This document shows positions 48,304-58,499 of a stretch of 64,000 nucleotides of DNA, piece after piece. The first letter of the stretch is position 1, and each line of letters starts with the position of its first letter. The stretch spans positions 1 through 64,000 of the forward strand of contig JAWZYV010013557.1 in the NCBI GenBank assembly GCA_038373885.1, written 5' to 3'. Both the position numbers and the translations under genes were made by a program. This stretch comes from Cheiracanthium punctorium (Eukaryota; Arthropoda; Arachnida; Araneae; Cheiracanthiidae). The notes beneath the pieces were generated by a model. That model saw only the letters and a list, made by a program, of their open reading frames with translations, ran no database searches and had not been told where the DNA came from.

Positions 48304-48744
48304 ATTTGTACAAGGTAGTAGGAGTAAGACAGCAGATCCTCTTAATTCAAGATTACCCAGCTGTTATTACCTTTAAAAACCAGCATAACCATCCGATTCA
48401 TTGTGCTGATAGCCTCAAACATAGAGACATGTCCGTAGATACAAAGGAAAAATTATGTTCGTTATTTTGACGGGGGACACAATCCGTCTTCAGCTCATCA
48501 TTCATTAAAAATGGATTTAATGCTAGAACACAGAGATAATTATTTTAAAGTTGCCACTGATGGGCATTATCTTCCCACAGTATCTGTAGTTGATAAATTA
48601 TATAAAAAGGAATTTTCACATGAGTATGGTAATTTTGAAGGAGATAAAATGTTTCAAAAATTAGAAGAAATGCTACAGGAATACAACAACAAAGGAAAAT
48701 GCCACATAATTTGGAAAAATATGTTTATGCAAATAAATCTTTAG
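48304..48744 (+). pseudogene. MULE protein DNA-binding region (HNHP motif), frameshifted
   Basis: It follows a TTTTTTCAG acceptor. The first part (to 48470) reads GVRQQILLIQDYPAVITF, then KNQHNHPIHCADSL and VDTKEKLCSLF. The H-N-H-P/I motif followed by A-x-x-L...T-x-E-x-x-x-x-L-F is typical of the zinc-binding N-terminus of FAR1/FLYWCH-like MULE proteins. One extra T near 48468-48471 produces a stop. The next frame continues at once as DGGHNPSSAHHSLKMDLMLE and YNNKGKCHIIWKN to a stop at 48744. The G-H-x-P-S-x-A-x-H motif directly after L-F is the expected continuation, so the break is a single-base lesion. The catalytic MULE domain is absent downstream. Confidence 0.72.
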
Positions 48745-51270
48745 GAAAATAAACAAGAGTATGTTTTATAAATAATGCAAGAGTCTTATGTTTTATAAAT
48801 AAACGAGAGTATGTTTTATAAATAATGCATGTTTTATAAATCTTTATTTTGTATACTTAAAATCGTCTTTTTTAATTATCTTTTTTAAATAAGAGTTTTA
48901 TGTTTTATAAATAATGTATGTTTTATAAATCTTTATTTTATATATTTAAAATCGTCTTTTTTAATTAAGATCTAAATGCGCATGCATGCATGCAGGATAA
49001 ATTTTTAAATTCAATCCTTGGTGGAAGAATACAATGCAAATTTTAAATAAATTTTACCTAAATCTAATAAGATGATATGTACATGCATGACAACAATTAT
49101 TCCTCCACAACTGTATATATATATTTTTTTTCATTGTGCTCTGTGTTTGTGGTTAAATTTTCTAATTTACAATTTTGTGGTATTAAAATAAACTAGAAAT
49201 AATTATGGTGTTATATAACCTATTTATTGCAAAATTAAAGTAAGCTTTTATGTGGTATTTCTCGTCTTAAGGGTAAGCTTTTAAGTTTTGAAATCACTTT
49301 TTTCTATCATCTCGTGTTGCATTTTACTTTAATAATTTATATGCTTTTACTTTTATGCATTTTTAAAGTAGGATTACACTCCTCTATAAGGGTCCTATGT
49401 AAAAAAAGAAACAATTTTGTTTGTGTTGTATGTTATGAAAAAACATACCTTCTGGCTCATGAATCAATTTAGGAAGCTTTCAAAAATTTTTTCAAATGCT
49501 TAAAAAAGAAAAAAAAAGTCACAGATTATATTGTAAAACATATATCACTGTAAAATGAGATGAGATTTTCTTTTAAAGTAATTATGTATGTGTGTGAATC
49601 ACAATAAAAGTAAATTATTATTCCAAATGTTTTAAATTTCTTTTATGCATTCTATTCATATTCCTTTTATTTGAGATGTTTTTTTGCTGTTTCCTAAGAG
49701 GAAAAAAATGTTTCTGGTTCATATTCTTTTTTCTCCAATAAAATAATTGAAAACTAAAAAATATTACTATATACTGAGTAAGGGTATTTATGTTGCAAAT
49801 AGCTTCACTATTTTATATAAATTACCAGAATTGCATGTATCATTATTTCAAAATTTCTTTTGTATTAGTTTTGTTATGTTATTGCTAAATAAACTTTTTT
49901 TTATATATAAAGACTACATTACTTGTGCTTTTGTATGTTCATAAGACACTATGCCAATAATTATGTAATGTTAATTTTGCAATTTTCTTTGAATGTTACT
50001 GCTACTGAAAAACAATAGACACGCAGTAATAAGGGATTTTTTTTTGAGTTCAATATAAGAATATTGTTTTAATACTAAAGAATACTTCAGTATTATAATA
50101 CTATTACAATTTACTATTGTAAATAGTATAATACTGGCACAGTCAACGCTCCTTATATTGACCATACATTACATTGCTTTTTTTCTTTATCTGTGTGTTT
50201 AATGCAAAGTATTTTATCGGTGGTCAGTCCAGGAATTTTTTCTAGGCTCCCATTTTTGTGAATTTCAATACTAATTTTGCGAAATTCAACACTGATTTTT
50301 GTGAATTTTCATACCAATTTTTAATAAAGATCACTTTTTTGTTAAAATAATTGATACAGATTAAATTGTAAGGAAAACAGACCCAGTTTTCATTTGCATC
50401 GACCCCTGTTTATTGTAATTATACCATAACACCAGTTTTGTTAATAATCCCTGACTGTGTATACCAATATGCTGTATTTTTTTTTCTTCTTGCGTAAAAA
50501 CTGTCCAGTGTCATCTTATCCCAATTCAACAGACACTCATTTTGTAATTTTTCCAAAAAGAACATGTTCCCAAACATTAACTTGAAATGACTTTAGTGCA
50601 GTTGCGGGTACATCCTTCTCTTGACTACAAGTAAACCTAAAAATTTCTCGAGTTGCTAAAGAGTTTAACCTGTTCACTCTCATCATTGAAAAGGCACAAT
50701 GAAGAATACTTCTTAACCGATGTAGCTTCCAAACATGCGTCAAAGATAGAAGGTGAGTCTGTAGCATTTTTTCAATGATGGCAATGAAAAGGTTAAACAT
50801 GGGTTCAAAATTACAAATGAATTGGGGGGGGGGGGTAAAGGAATGACCCATCTCTGGTAAAAATCATTTATCTTCTTCTTGAAATTTTGTCATGCGAAGC
50901 TCAGATGTAGTCTTCAGTGTTACGGTAAAACTTTTGATAAAGGAAAAAAATTAACTAACCACAGACTGAAATATATGTTTAATTTCATAAAATTTTATTT
51001 GTAATACCAATGATAAAAGTAATTTGAGTATTGAGTTGGAATCTTAGATATAAAATTTACCTATTTTTATTTATTGTTACTTTAAAATTTACCTATTATT
51101 GTTACCACCCACTCCAAATAACAAAACATTTCTTGCTTCATACCTGCTTCATGTATATGCAAATAATATAATTGCAACAATGAATTTTTAAAAAAATATC
51201 TGTGTAAGTTTCATATTCGTAAAGTTTTCAAAATTATTGGGGGGGCCGGGCCCCACAACCACATATATTC
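48745..51270. other. MULE interior, AT-rich, no transposase core found
   Basis: Short tandem phrases AATAAACGAGAGTATGTTTT and ATGTTTTATAAATCTTTATTTT repeat near 48760-48960. A minus-strand frame of 104 codons at 50537-50851 has no recognised domain. Nothing resembles a DDE core. Confidence 0.45.
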
Positions 51271-51274
51271 ACGT

Positions 51275-51452
51275 CAGTGGAGTAGTAAAGGGGGGGGGGT
51301 TAGGGGGGTTATACCCCCATGAGGAATTTTTTGCCATACAAAATGTATATTCCTCACTCCCTTATCATACACAAGTACCGTATACATATATGTGAGTTGC
51401 AGAAGTCATACCCCAGCCCCTTCCCCATGAAAAATTTCTGGCTACGCCACTG
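51275..51452. mobile_element. 178-bp hAT MITE inserted in the MULE
   Basis: The termini are CAGTGGAGTAGTAAA and ATTTCTGGCTACGCCACTG. The perfect 8-bp duplication is ATTCACGT (51267-51274 and 51453-51460). The interior matches the MITE at 26300-26461, including CCATACAAAATGTATATTCC and TGTGAGTTGCAGAAG. Confidence 0.9.
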
Positions 51453-51460
51453 ATTCACGT

Positions 51461-52528
51461 ACATATAACTTACTCTTAACTGCCAACTAGTACGGAATAG
51501 AATTAACCACTTTTTCTACATGATTTTTCGGCTTAAAATATAGCAAAATTTTTGTGCTGCGCGCTCGAGCTGGTTACTATTTTGAAAAAAATAATTAAAA
51601 AATATACTGTTTACAAAAAGTGGTTAATTATATTCCGTAGTAGTTGGCAGCTATGACTTACTATGTATAAGTGTAAATTATTGGAAGCGCCCATAAAGTG
51701 GCTCTATGGGTCCATAGAATTCTACACCTATGTAAGGTAAGTATCCATGTTAGTATCTTTCTGCCATGTTATAAGTTAAAAATAGAAGCAAAGAAAAAAA
51801 TCCAATAGGAAAAAAAACATTTTCGATGAGATAGTGCATTTTAGACACATCTGAACTTTTCTTCATTACATACTTTACATTGCATAATCTGATTTTAATT
51901 AACCAGAGCCTGGCGAGGGCAGCTTATTAGTAACATTGTGTGTTACATGGCGTCACAATGAATACTAAATCATGATTGAAACCAAAAGAAGAAAATTTTT
52001 AAAAGTACAAGTAAAGGTTTTTTTTAAACGTTTGTAAATGGCGTAAAATACTTTTTTATGTCAGTATAAATTAGTTTTCTGTATTTAGTTGTAAATTATT
52101 GGGTGGGCTCAGCCCCTATTCACAATTTATTGGGGGGGGGGGGCTCGAGCCCCACGGGCCCATATAACTCTACGCCTATGGTAAGTTTACACCAAATTTG
52201 AAATAGAAAAACTGTGGATTATGCAATATTAACTTAAAATGCAAAATGCACAAATAAAAATCAAGACTAAATTATTAGAAATCGAGCATTTCATAAAGTT
52301 ATTAAAATTAATTTGATTTAAATAATTTCTTAAAACTAAGAAGCAAAAACTTTAAATCTGTTTAATAATACTAATGTGAAATATTGTTTTTTTTTAAATA
52401 AAAAATACCTTTAATAAAAAATTCAGAAATTTACATTAAAAAGCCTCAATTTACGTTCCATATGTAAATTAAATTTATAATTTAACATTTTTATGCTTTT
52501 ATTTTTCATCAGCTAAAGCAAAATTGAA
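51461..52528. other. MULE right interior, with C/G-run fragments
   Basis: Fragments near 51660-51740 and 52085-52190 share GTAAATTATTGG and CCATA...CTACxCCTATG words and look like related decayed MITEs. An inverted pair at ~51500-51650 (AACTAGTACGGAATAGAATTAACCACTTTTT and its complement, given here only as a pairing of about 30 bp) forms another small foldback. Confidence 0.45.
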
Positions 52529-52856
52529 GATCTGGTAATAAAATTTACATTTCAATATGTGTATTCTTCAGTCACTTTTATTTGATTATTATAAAATAAA
52601 CTAATTTTCATTAACTAAAATTATGTTACATTAAAATGAGCGTTGAAAAATATTCATTGAAGATAATAGATAATGTAATTTATTGATTAATTCATTATCA
52701 CTATATCCATTATCACAATAATAAACTAACTACATTTTCACCGAACAGATGGCGCCAGCACCGTCCTTAAAGCTCTGTGCGGTTTCCGGTCTCTCGATCT
52801 CGCTGAGCATGCGCAGACGCGGTATTCGCGCGGGCGGTTGGGATCGGCGAAAATGC
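52529..52856 (-). repeat. Right TIR of the MULE
   Basis: This is the inverse of 45277-45474, with about 130 bp of extra sequence in the inner third. It carries ACAGATGGCGCCAGCACC at 52745-52762, the mirror of the motif in the left TIR. Confidence 0.85.
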
Positions 52857-52949
52857 TTGCCAGACATGAGCTAGGATCTGTTCAGTGTTGCCAAAAAAAG
52901 AATTCAAATTAATCTGACCAATCACAGACAAGCTTACAAAAAGACTGTG

Positions 52950-54952
52950 GGGTCATTCCACGTCAGATCAAACAGTGCAGTTCACCACACCAACTGGGAT
53001 TTTTCTCAAATTTTACATAGATGATTTATAGGCTAAGGCATCAACAAATCTCAATTTTGAAGGTTCTACGATAATTAATTACCGAGAAATTAATTATGCA
53101 AATTTTTAAGTTTTCTGCAAGATGCGCCAACTTTTTTCTCAATTCCTTAAATAACTCCTTACCTGTAAAAGTTACTAAAGTGAAAGTTTGTTTCTAGGAG
53201 TACCTTTTTACGCTGATTCCAAAAATGTTATCGAAATTTGCGTATCTTCTATAGTTTATGCATGATCAGTACATTTGCTAAAAAACATCATGAATTTTTT
53301 TCGGCATGTCTGATCACAGACACATGTTTTAAATTTTTATATGTTGTTAAGTTGGAATAATCCTACATCCCAAAATAATTTCATCTTGGCTTTCTGCTCA
53401 GGAGCAGAGAAAAAAAATTGTATGTATGTACCTATATATGAGGATTTTCATATGCAATATTTATACTGAAGATGAGAAAATTCAGAAGCGTTAGGCAATT
53501 TTCCTATGTCTTTTAAATTGATATCTGAAGTTTAACTACTACTCCAGGCATTTGCAAAAACTAGAAAATACATAAAAGTGCTTGTATCGGAAAACGTAAA
53601 ACAAACAAACAGCAAAAAATGCATGTCACACACAGTGTTAAATTAAAAAAAATTCTAAAGTTAAAATTTTGAATTACTTTTAATTTATAGAGTATAAAGG
53701 CCCAAAATGTTCTTTTCACACATTCTGCGGGATCTCAAAGAAGAAAAGAGATATCGATAAAATTCTTGCTGTAAAATACACAACACTCAAGAATGCCTAA
53801 GAATCTATTTCAGAACATTTCGAATATAATCCTCCTAGGAGGGTAGACGTAAAAGTTTGCCGTGAATAACTGGCTACATGACATTTATTCTGCAATATAT
53901 CACAAAATGTGCAATTTGACAACATATTTGACAACATTTTGAACATATATGTGCCTGACATTGCTATGCTAGTTGTTGTAACAATAAAAATTTAATACAG
54001 TATACAGTAAAACCTATTTCAAATTGCTGTATTCACAAAACTAGCTAAAGCACAATTTTGTTCGCATTCTGTTAAAGGTAAATAAGTACTGTAACTTACA
54101 GGAATTCGATTCTTTCAATAAACTTTGTTCCTTCTATTGACTTGAATGTCATACAGAATTACAAAGATTTATTGGCTGATGGATGATTGCCAAAATCAAC
54201 AGGGTTAAATTAAAAGTAATTCAAAATTTTAACTTTAGAATTTTTTTTTAATTTAACACTGTGTGTGACATGCATTTTTGTTGTTTGTTTGTTTTACGTT
54301 TTCCGATACAAGCACTTTTATGTATTTTCTAGTTTTTGCAAATGCCTGGAGTAGTAGTTAAACTTCAGGTATCAATTTAAAAGACATAGGAAAATTGACT
54401 AACGCTTCTGAATTTTCTCATCTTCAGTATAAATATTGCATATGAAAATCCTCATATATAGGTACATACATACAATTTTTTTTCTCTGCTCCTGAGCAGA
54501 AAGCCAAGATGAAATTATTTTGGGATGTAGGATTATTCGAACTTAACAACATATAAAAATTTAAAACATGTGTCTGTGATCAGACATGCCGAAAAAAATT
54601 CATGATGTTTTTTAGCAAATGTACTGATCATGCATAAACTATAGAAGATACGCAAATTTCGATAACATTTTTGGAATCAGCGTAAAAAGGTACTCCTAGA
54701 AACAAACTTTCACTTTAGTAACTTTTACAGGTAAGGAGTTATTTAAGGAATTGAGAAGAAAGTTGGCGCATCTTTCAGAAAACTTAAAAATTTGCATAAT
54801 TAATTTCTCGGTAATTAATTATCGTAGAACCTTCAAAATTGAGATTTGTTGATGTCTTAGCCTATATATCATCTATATAAAATTTGAGGAAAATCTAAGT
54901 TGGTGTGGTGAACTTTCTCCAGTTTTGTGTTTGATTTGACGTGGAATGACCC
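52950..54952. mobile_element. 2.0-kb foldback element with ~740-bp arms
   Basis: The left arm 52950-53687 and right arm 54206-54952 are inverted copies with few differences; a ~518-bp spacer separates them. The ends read GGGTCATTCCACGTCA and its inverse. TGTG flanks both sides (52946-52949 and 54953-54956), a possible short duplication. The arms are AT-rich non-coding DNA. The close match of the arms suggests recent formation or gene conversion. Confidence 0.88.
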
Positions 54953-54956
54953 TGTG

Positions 54957-55361
54957 TCAGATTTGGGATTACACCAATCCGGGTTCAAATTTTTTGGTGA
55001 ATACCTTTTGTCGTTAATCCGCGTGCTAGTCCTGTAACTCGTGCTATGTGATTCTAGTGCTGACACCTGGTTGGTGAATAAGGGCGTAAGGGGGTTAATA
55101 CACCCCGCGATTCATTTTGCATTTTGGCAGCCGGCTTATTTACATCTTTTGAAATCATGCCCATATCTGTGCAGTAAACCAAAATCCGACTTCTGCACAG
55201 GTCGGCAGCGGAGCCCGAAGTACTCCGTTTCCGGCCAGCCGGCAGCGGAGTCACGGCCGAAATCCAAAATTTGTTGTTTGCATTAGTTCGTAAACAAATT
55301 TCGTGCTTTTATTATTACTATATTATAAGACATTTGTATCTTTTTAAATATATAAAGAATT
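54957..55361. promoter_or_regulatory. Moderately GC-rich upstream region of the signal-peptide exon
   Basis: Near 55120-55260 the sequence has a run of CGGCAGCGGAG(C/T)C words repeated twice and CCGGC words, unlike the AT-rich flanks. It ends ~100 bp before the ATG at 55362, which fits a promoter or 5' UTR. Short open frames on both strands here are not convincing genes. Confidence 0.3.
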
Positions 55362-55486
55362 ATGTTAGCCAGAAACAAGTACCAGTTGTCTGTTTTCTTT
55401 GTGTACATTGTTTTGAATAGTCAATCAATTGTAAAGTGTCTACCAGACTCCGGAGATTCTGCTAATGTCGAGTCTTGTTTTTCTAA
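55362..55486 (+). CDS. Probable first coding exon of a secreted or membrane protein
   Basis: An ATG opens a 41-codon exon that ends at a strong donor, TCTAA|GTAAGT (phase 2). The protein starts MLARNKYQ, then SVFFVYIVLNSQSIVKCLP: a short basic region, a hydrophobic core of about 11-12 residues and a small/polar region, as in a signal peptide that would be cut near S22-K26. The mature part is acidic, with Cys residues. No TE family fits, and the upstream ~250 bp is relatively GC-rich, so this may be a host gene. I could not identify exon 2 in the window. It could still be chance. Confidence 0.4.
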
Positions 55487-55489
55487 GTA

Positions 55490-56271
55490 AGTTATATTAT
55501 CTTAATGCTAAGTTTTGAGACATTGTTTAGATTGTAATGTAAATACATATGTATACAAGTTTGATAGTACAAAGATTATGATTTTGTTTTAAATGATGTA
55601 TTCATTTATTTTTATGCATACGCGAATTTAGCGGGATCGGGGGGGGGGGGAAATTTTGGTAAGCTGGGGGGCAGGCGTAGTTGGCAACATTTTTTCTTTT
55701 GTCACGAACGTCTAACCTTGGTGCCTTTTTTATTTTTTTTATCTTGCCAGACATAACATAAATATTAGTTATGTATGAGTAAAAATAAATCCAAAATTAA
55801 AATACACGTACCCAAACACTCTGCCCTTGCTACTAGGCTCCTCCATAATGAAATGACCAATATAAGTGACCCTCCTACCCTCCTTGTGGTCAAGCCTCCA
55901 GTAAGCTGCTGACCCCGAGATTTTAAACTAACATTTAAGTTTCTTTCGTAAAAAAGCATCTCATCATAAGGGATATTTATTCTAAATAAGGGATATTATG
56001 ATTTCAGAAAACGTGGGTAATACAATATCTTAAGTTTTTTTCCCCGAATAAATAATTATGATGATCTCAATAGATGTAATACCATTAACTATACCAAAGG
56101 ACTTTAATTATCTCTATTGTACATTGGTGTTCTCTCAATTAAACTTGCATAGCAATGAAACCGAACTTAAACATAGCGTAGTTTCGGCCCAGAGTGAGTC
56201 ATTGGAACATCACATCTCCCTTCTAAAGGTTATCAAACAGTTTTTTTGGAGGACGAACCTCCCTGTCACTG
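55490..56271. other. Candidate intron or intergenic DNA
   Basis: It contains a G-run MITE fragment near 55640. A plus-strand frame (56058-56270) precedes the large insertion. The opposite strand of 56225-56271 continues the split ORF described at 62126-62352. Confidence 0.35.
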
Positions 56272-56562
56272 CAAGTCATCATGGGCGTAACTTGGGCTTC
56301 GAAACTGGGGGGGCAAAAGTAATTTTAAATGAAAGTCCATGTATGCGTGCCCATACATACACACACACATATGCATATATATTTGCAGTATGTATTGTGT
56401 TTTACTTATTAGTTATATATATATAAACTATAAATTCGGTCTTGAGCCTCGTCAGTTGAGACCCCCCCTGAACCTCCCTAATTTTTTAGTTTCATTATTG
56501 CCATATTAAAACGATATTAACTGACTATGTCATTTTATCTCTCACCCCTTTTTCTTTTTCTT

Positions 56563-57775
56563 TTATTCTTCCTTTACATTTATTTCAGCGACTGGAAGTA
56601 GGAGGGTTTCCTGACCTTTCCTTGCATATGCAAACGTGGGTCGATGATAAATGAAGTAACTTATATAATTTTTACTATCTATCTTAACACACCAAAAATT
56701 TTGCTTTTTGTTATTTGATATTGTTGAGAGAGCTTTAGGCGAGTAGGGTTGCCGTATTTCGCCTGGTAAATCTATTGGCGAGTCATCCAGAGTGGATAAG
56801 AATCCCAGGCTGTTAGGCTTATGTTTAAAATTCTTTTTTCCACTTTCACATTCGATAGTCCAGTGCTCGATGCGTTTATACCTTTTACAAGTTATTCTTG
56901 ATGCATCCTTAATTTTATGAGTCGGCTGGCCCGAGTATTTTCCATAATTTTTATTTCTAGGAGCAGCCACGAAATCACCCGAGTCTTCCGCTTGTCTATC
57001 ATCGTTACGCCTGGCATTTGATTCTGATTATTTCTGGGTTCGGAAGCTCATCTCTTGATTCCATAGCACATCGGAAATTGTCGAAAGTAGAAAGAAGGCT
57101 ATATAACAGCATTACAGTCAGCAAGTCGTCGTCTATTTTAATATCCATTCCTGAAAGTCTGTCCACTATGTCGAAGAATTTTCTCAAATGGTCGTGAATT
57201 CCATTAGACGAGTCGGGTATCTTATATTGAATTAAAGATTTCATTAATGCAGCTTTACGAGCAGGTCCTTTAGACCAGTGGTTCTCAACCTTTAAACCTT
57301 CGCACCCCCCCCCCAACAAAGGCTAGCTTACGATGGCGCCCCCCCCTCACATTTTTCAGCATACATTCAGTTTTTTAATCTTTAATAATGAACATTTAGT
57401 CGAACTTTCTACAAAATAATGTTATCAGTAAAGTTTGAATGAACATTTTAAACGAAAATGGATATATTTTGAGTAAAAATGAGAATAAATAAGATGATTT
57501 TTTTTAAAAACATTCATCACTACTTGCTCTTTGGTTTTTCTCGCACCCCCTCCTGCAAACGCTCTGTGCCCCCTTGGGGGGTCGTGCCCCACAGGTTGAG
57601 AAACGCTGCTTTAGACTGATAGATTTCTCCCTTTTTTTTCCAGACATCTGATGAAGGGTCACAATTTTTTATTTGTTTGAGTTCAGATGGCGATATACAT
57701 AGAATTAAATCTTCTTTTAGCTTTTTCGTCCATTTGGTTGGACCCACGTATCAAACTCTTCTTGCGATTTTTTGT
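56563..57775 (-). pseudogene. Ty1/Copia-type gag (UBN2) pseudogene, split by a hAT MITE
   Basis: On the minus strand, the frame at 57617-57747 begins with W-T-K-K-L-K-E-D-L and V-W-K segments of the gag UBN2 domain. After the MITE (57276-57608) the domain resumes with ARKAALMKSLIQYKI, then HLRKFFDIVDRL and LLYSLLSTFDNFRCAM, ending near 57005. A third frame (56563-56970) has a degenerate zinc knuckle, CKRYKRIEHWTIEC, in which the second Cys is Tyr, then Ser/Asn-rich linker. Integrase, reverse transcriptase and LTRs are missing. Frame changes and the insertion make it non-functional. Retrotransposon relics of this class are common in animal genomes. Confidence 0.72.
57276..57608. mobile_element. 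333-bp hAT MITE inserted in the gag pseudogene
   Basis: It starts CAGTGGTTCTCAACCTTT and ends AGGTTGAGAAACGCTG. The perfect 8-bp duplication is CTTTAGAC (57268-57275 and 57609-57616). The CAGTGGTTCTCAACC terminus is a widely seen hAT type. Removing it restores the gag reading frame across the junction, which dates it after the gag. Confidence 0.92.
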
Positions 57776-58142
57776 AATTTTCAAAACTTCAGGTTTAGGC
57801 TTTGAACCTGATGCATGAATCCAGGCATCATTCTTTATTAAAAGCACTTTCATTTGCATTTTCCATGTTTCGTAATTATTTCTTTCAGCATTTTAATTCG
57901 CCAAGTTCCAGGCGCCATTTTGAGGATGAATGATACAGCCTTCTTAAAACGGACGTCAAAAATCAGCAAATAAATAAATTAATCCAACCTAGTGTCCATA
58001 ATCTTTTAGAAATGTTAGCAGAGTTATGGCACAAACATAGTAAACGTGGTATTTTAACATAACATTTTATTAGAACGGAAGACCCAGGCACATCACATAA
58101 CAAGATAACATCAAAGGAAAAAAGTATATATTTGTTTGTGTT

Positions 58143-58250
58143 TGTGGGATTACGGCGGATTAGCTACGCATGGGCTCTAGGCCGATGGGCGGGCTGCCCT
58201 CCGTGGGGGTCTTTCTAAGGGGTCCTAATCCGGATTTACGCTAAGTGAAA
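58143..58250 (-). mobile_element. SINE body fragment (headless copy)
   Basis: It shares GGGATTACGGC, GGCCGATGGGC, GGGGGTCTTTCTAAGG and ATTTACGCTAAGT in order with 36838-36955. The tRNA-like head is absent, so this is a truncated copy. Confidence 0.6.
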
Positions 58251-58324
58251 AAAGTATAGAAGAAGTAAAAAGAATGCGTGCGCGAGCACAGTTACAGTTA
58301 AGTAGATAAATGTTTATTCAGGGG

Positions 58325-58489
58325 CAGGGCCGTACCCAGGAAATAATTTCGGGGGGAGGGGGGGTCTGACTTATTGAATATCATCATATTATATATAAAT
58401 ATACTCTCACGCACATATAAATATATAGATATTGATAATTTCGGGAGGGGTCCGGACCCATAGGACCACCCCCCCTGGGTACGGTCCTG
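58325..58489. mobile_element. 165-bp hAT MITE (CAGGGCCGTACCCAGG family)
   Basis: The left end CAGGGCCGTACCCAGG and right end CCTGGGTACGGTCCTG are inverse with one mismatch. TTCAGGGG duplicates perfectly at both sides (58317-58324 and 58490-58497). The interior is AT-rich with a GGACC/GGTCC-rich subterminus. Confidence 0.92.
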
Positions 58490-58499
58490 TTCAGGGGGA

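Larger units (their letters stand above)
45277..52856 (+). mobile_element. Mutator-like element (MULE), 7.58 kb, with long TIRs and 9-bp TSD
   Basis: The left TIR (45277-45474) and the right TIR (52529-52856) are inverted copies. Outermost they read GCATTTTCGCCGATCCCAAC, and both continue through GCGCATGCTCAGCGAGATC and GGTGCTGGCGCCATCTGTTC to ATTTTATTACCAGATC. The right arm has ~130 bp of extra sequence. The flanks are ATGCCAGAC (45268-45276) and TTGCCAGAC (52857-52865), a 9-bp duplication with one mismatch. Long TIRs with 8-11-bp duplications define MULEs. The interior holds exons of an HNHP-type MULE protein (47255-48744) and a later hAT MITE (51275-51452). The transposase catalytic core was not found. 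Confidence 0.88.
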
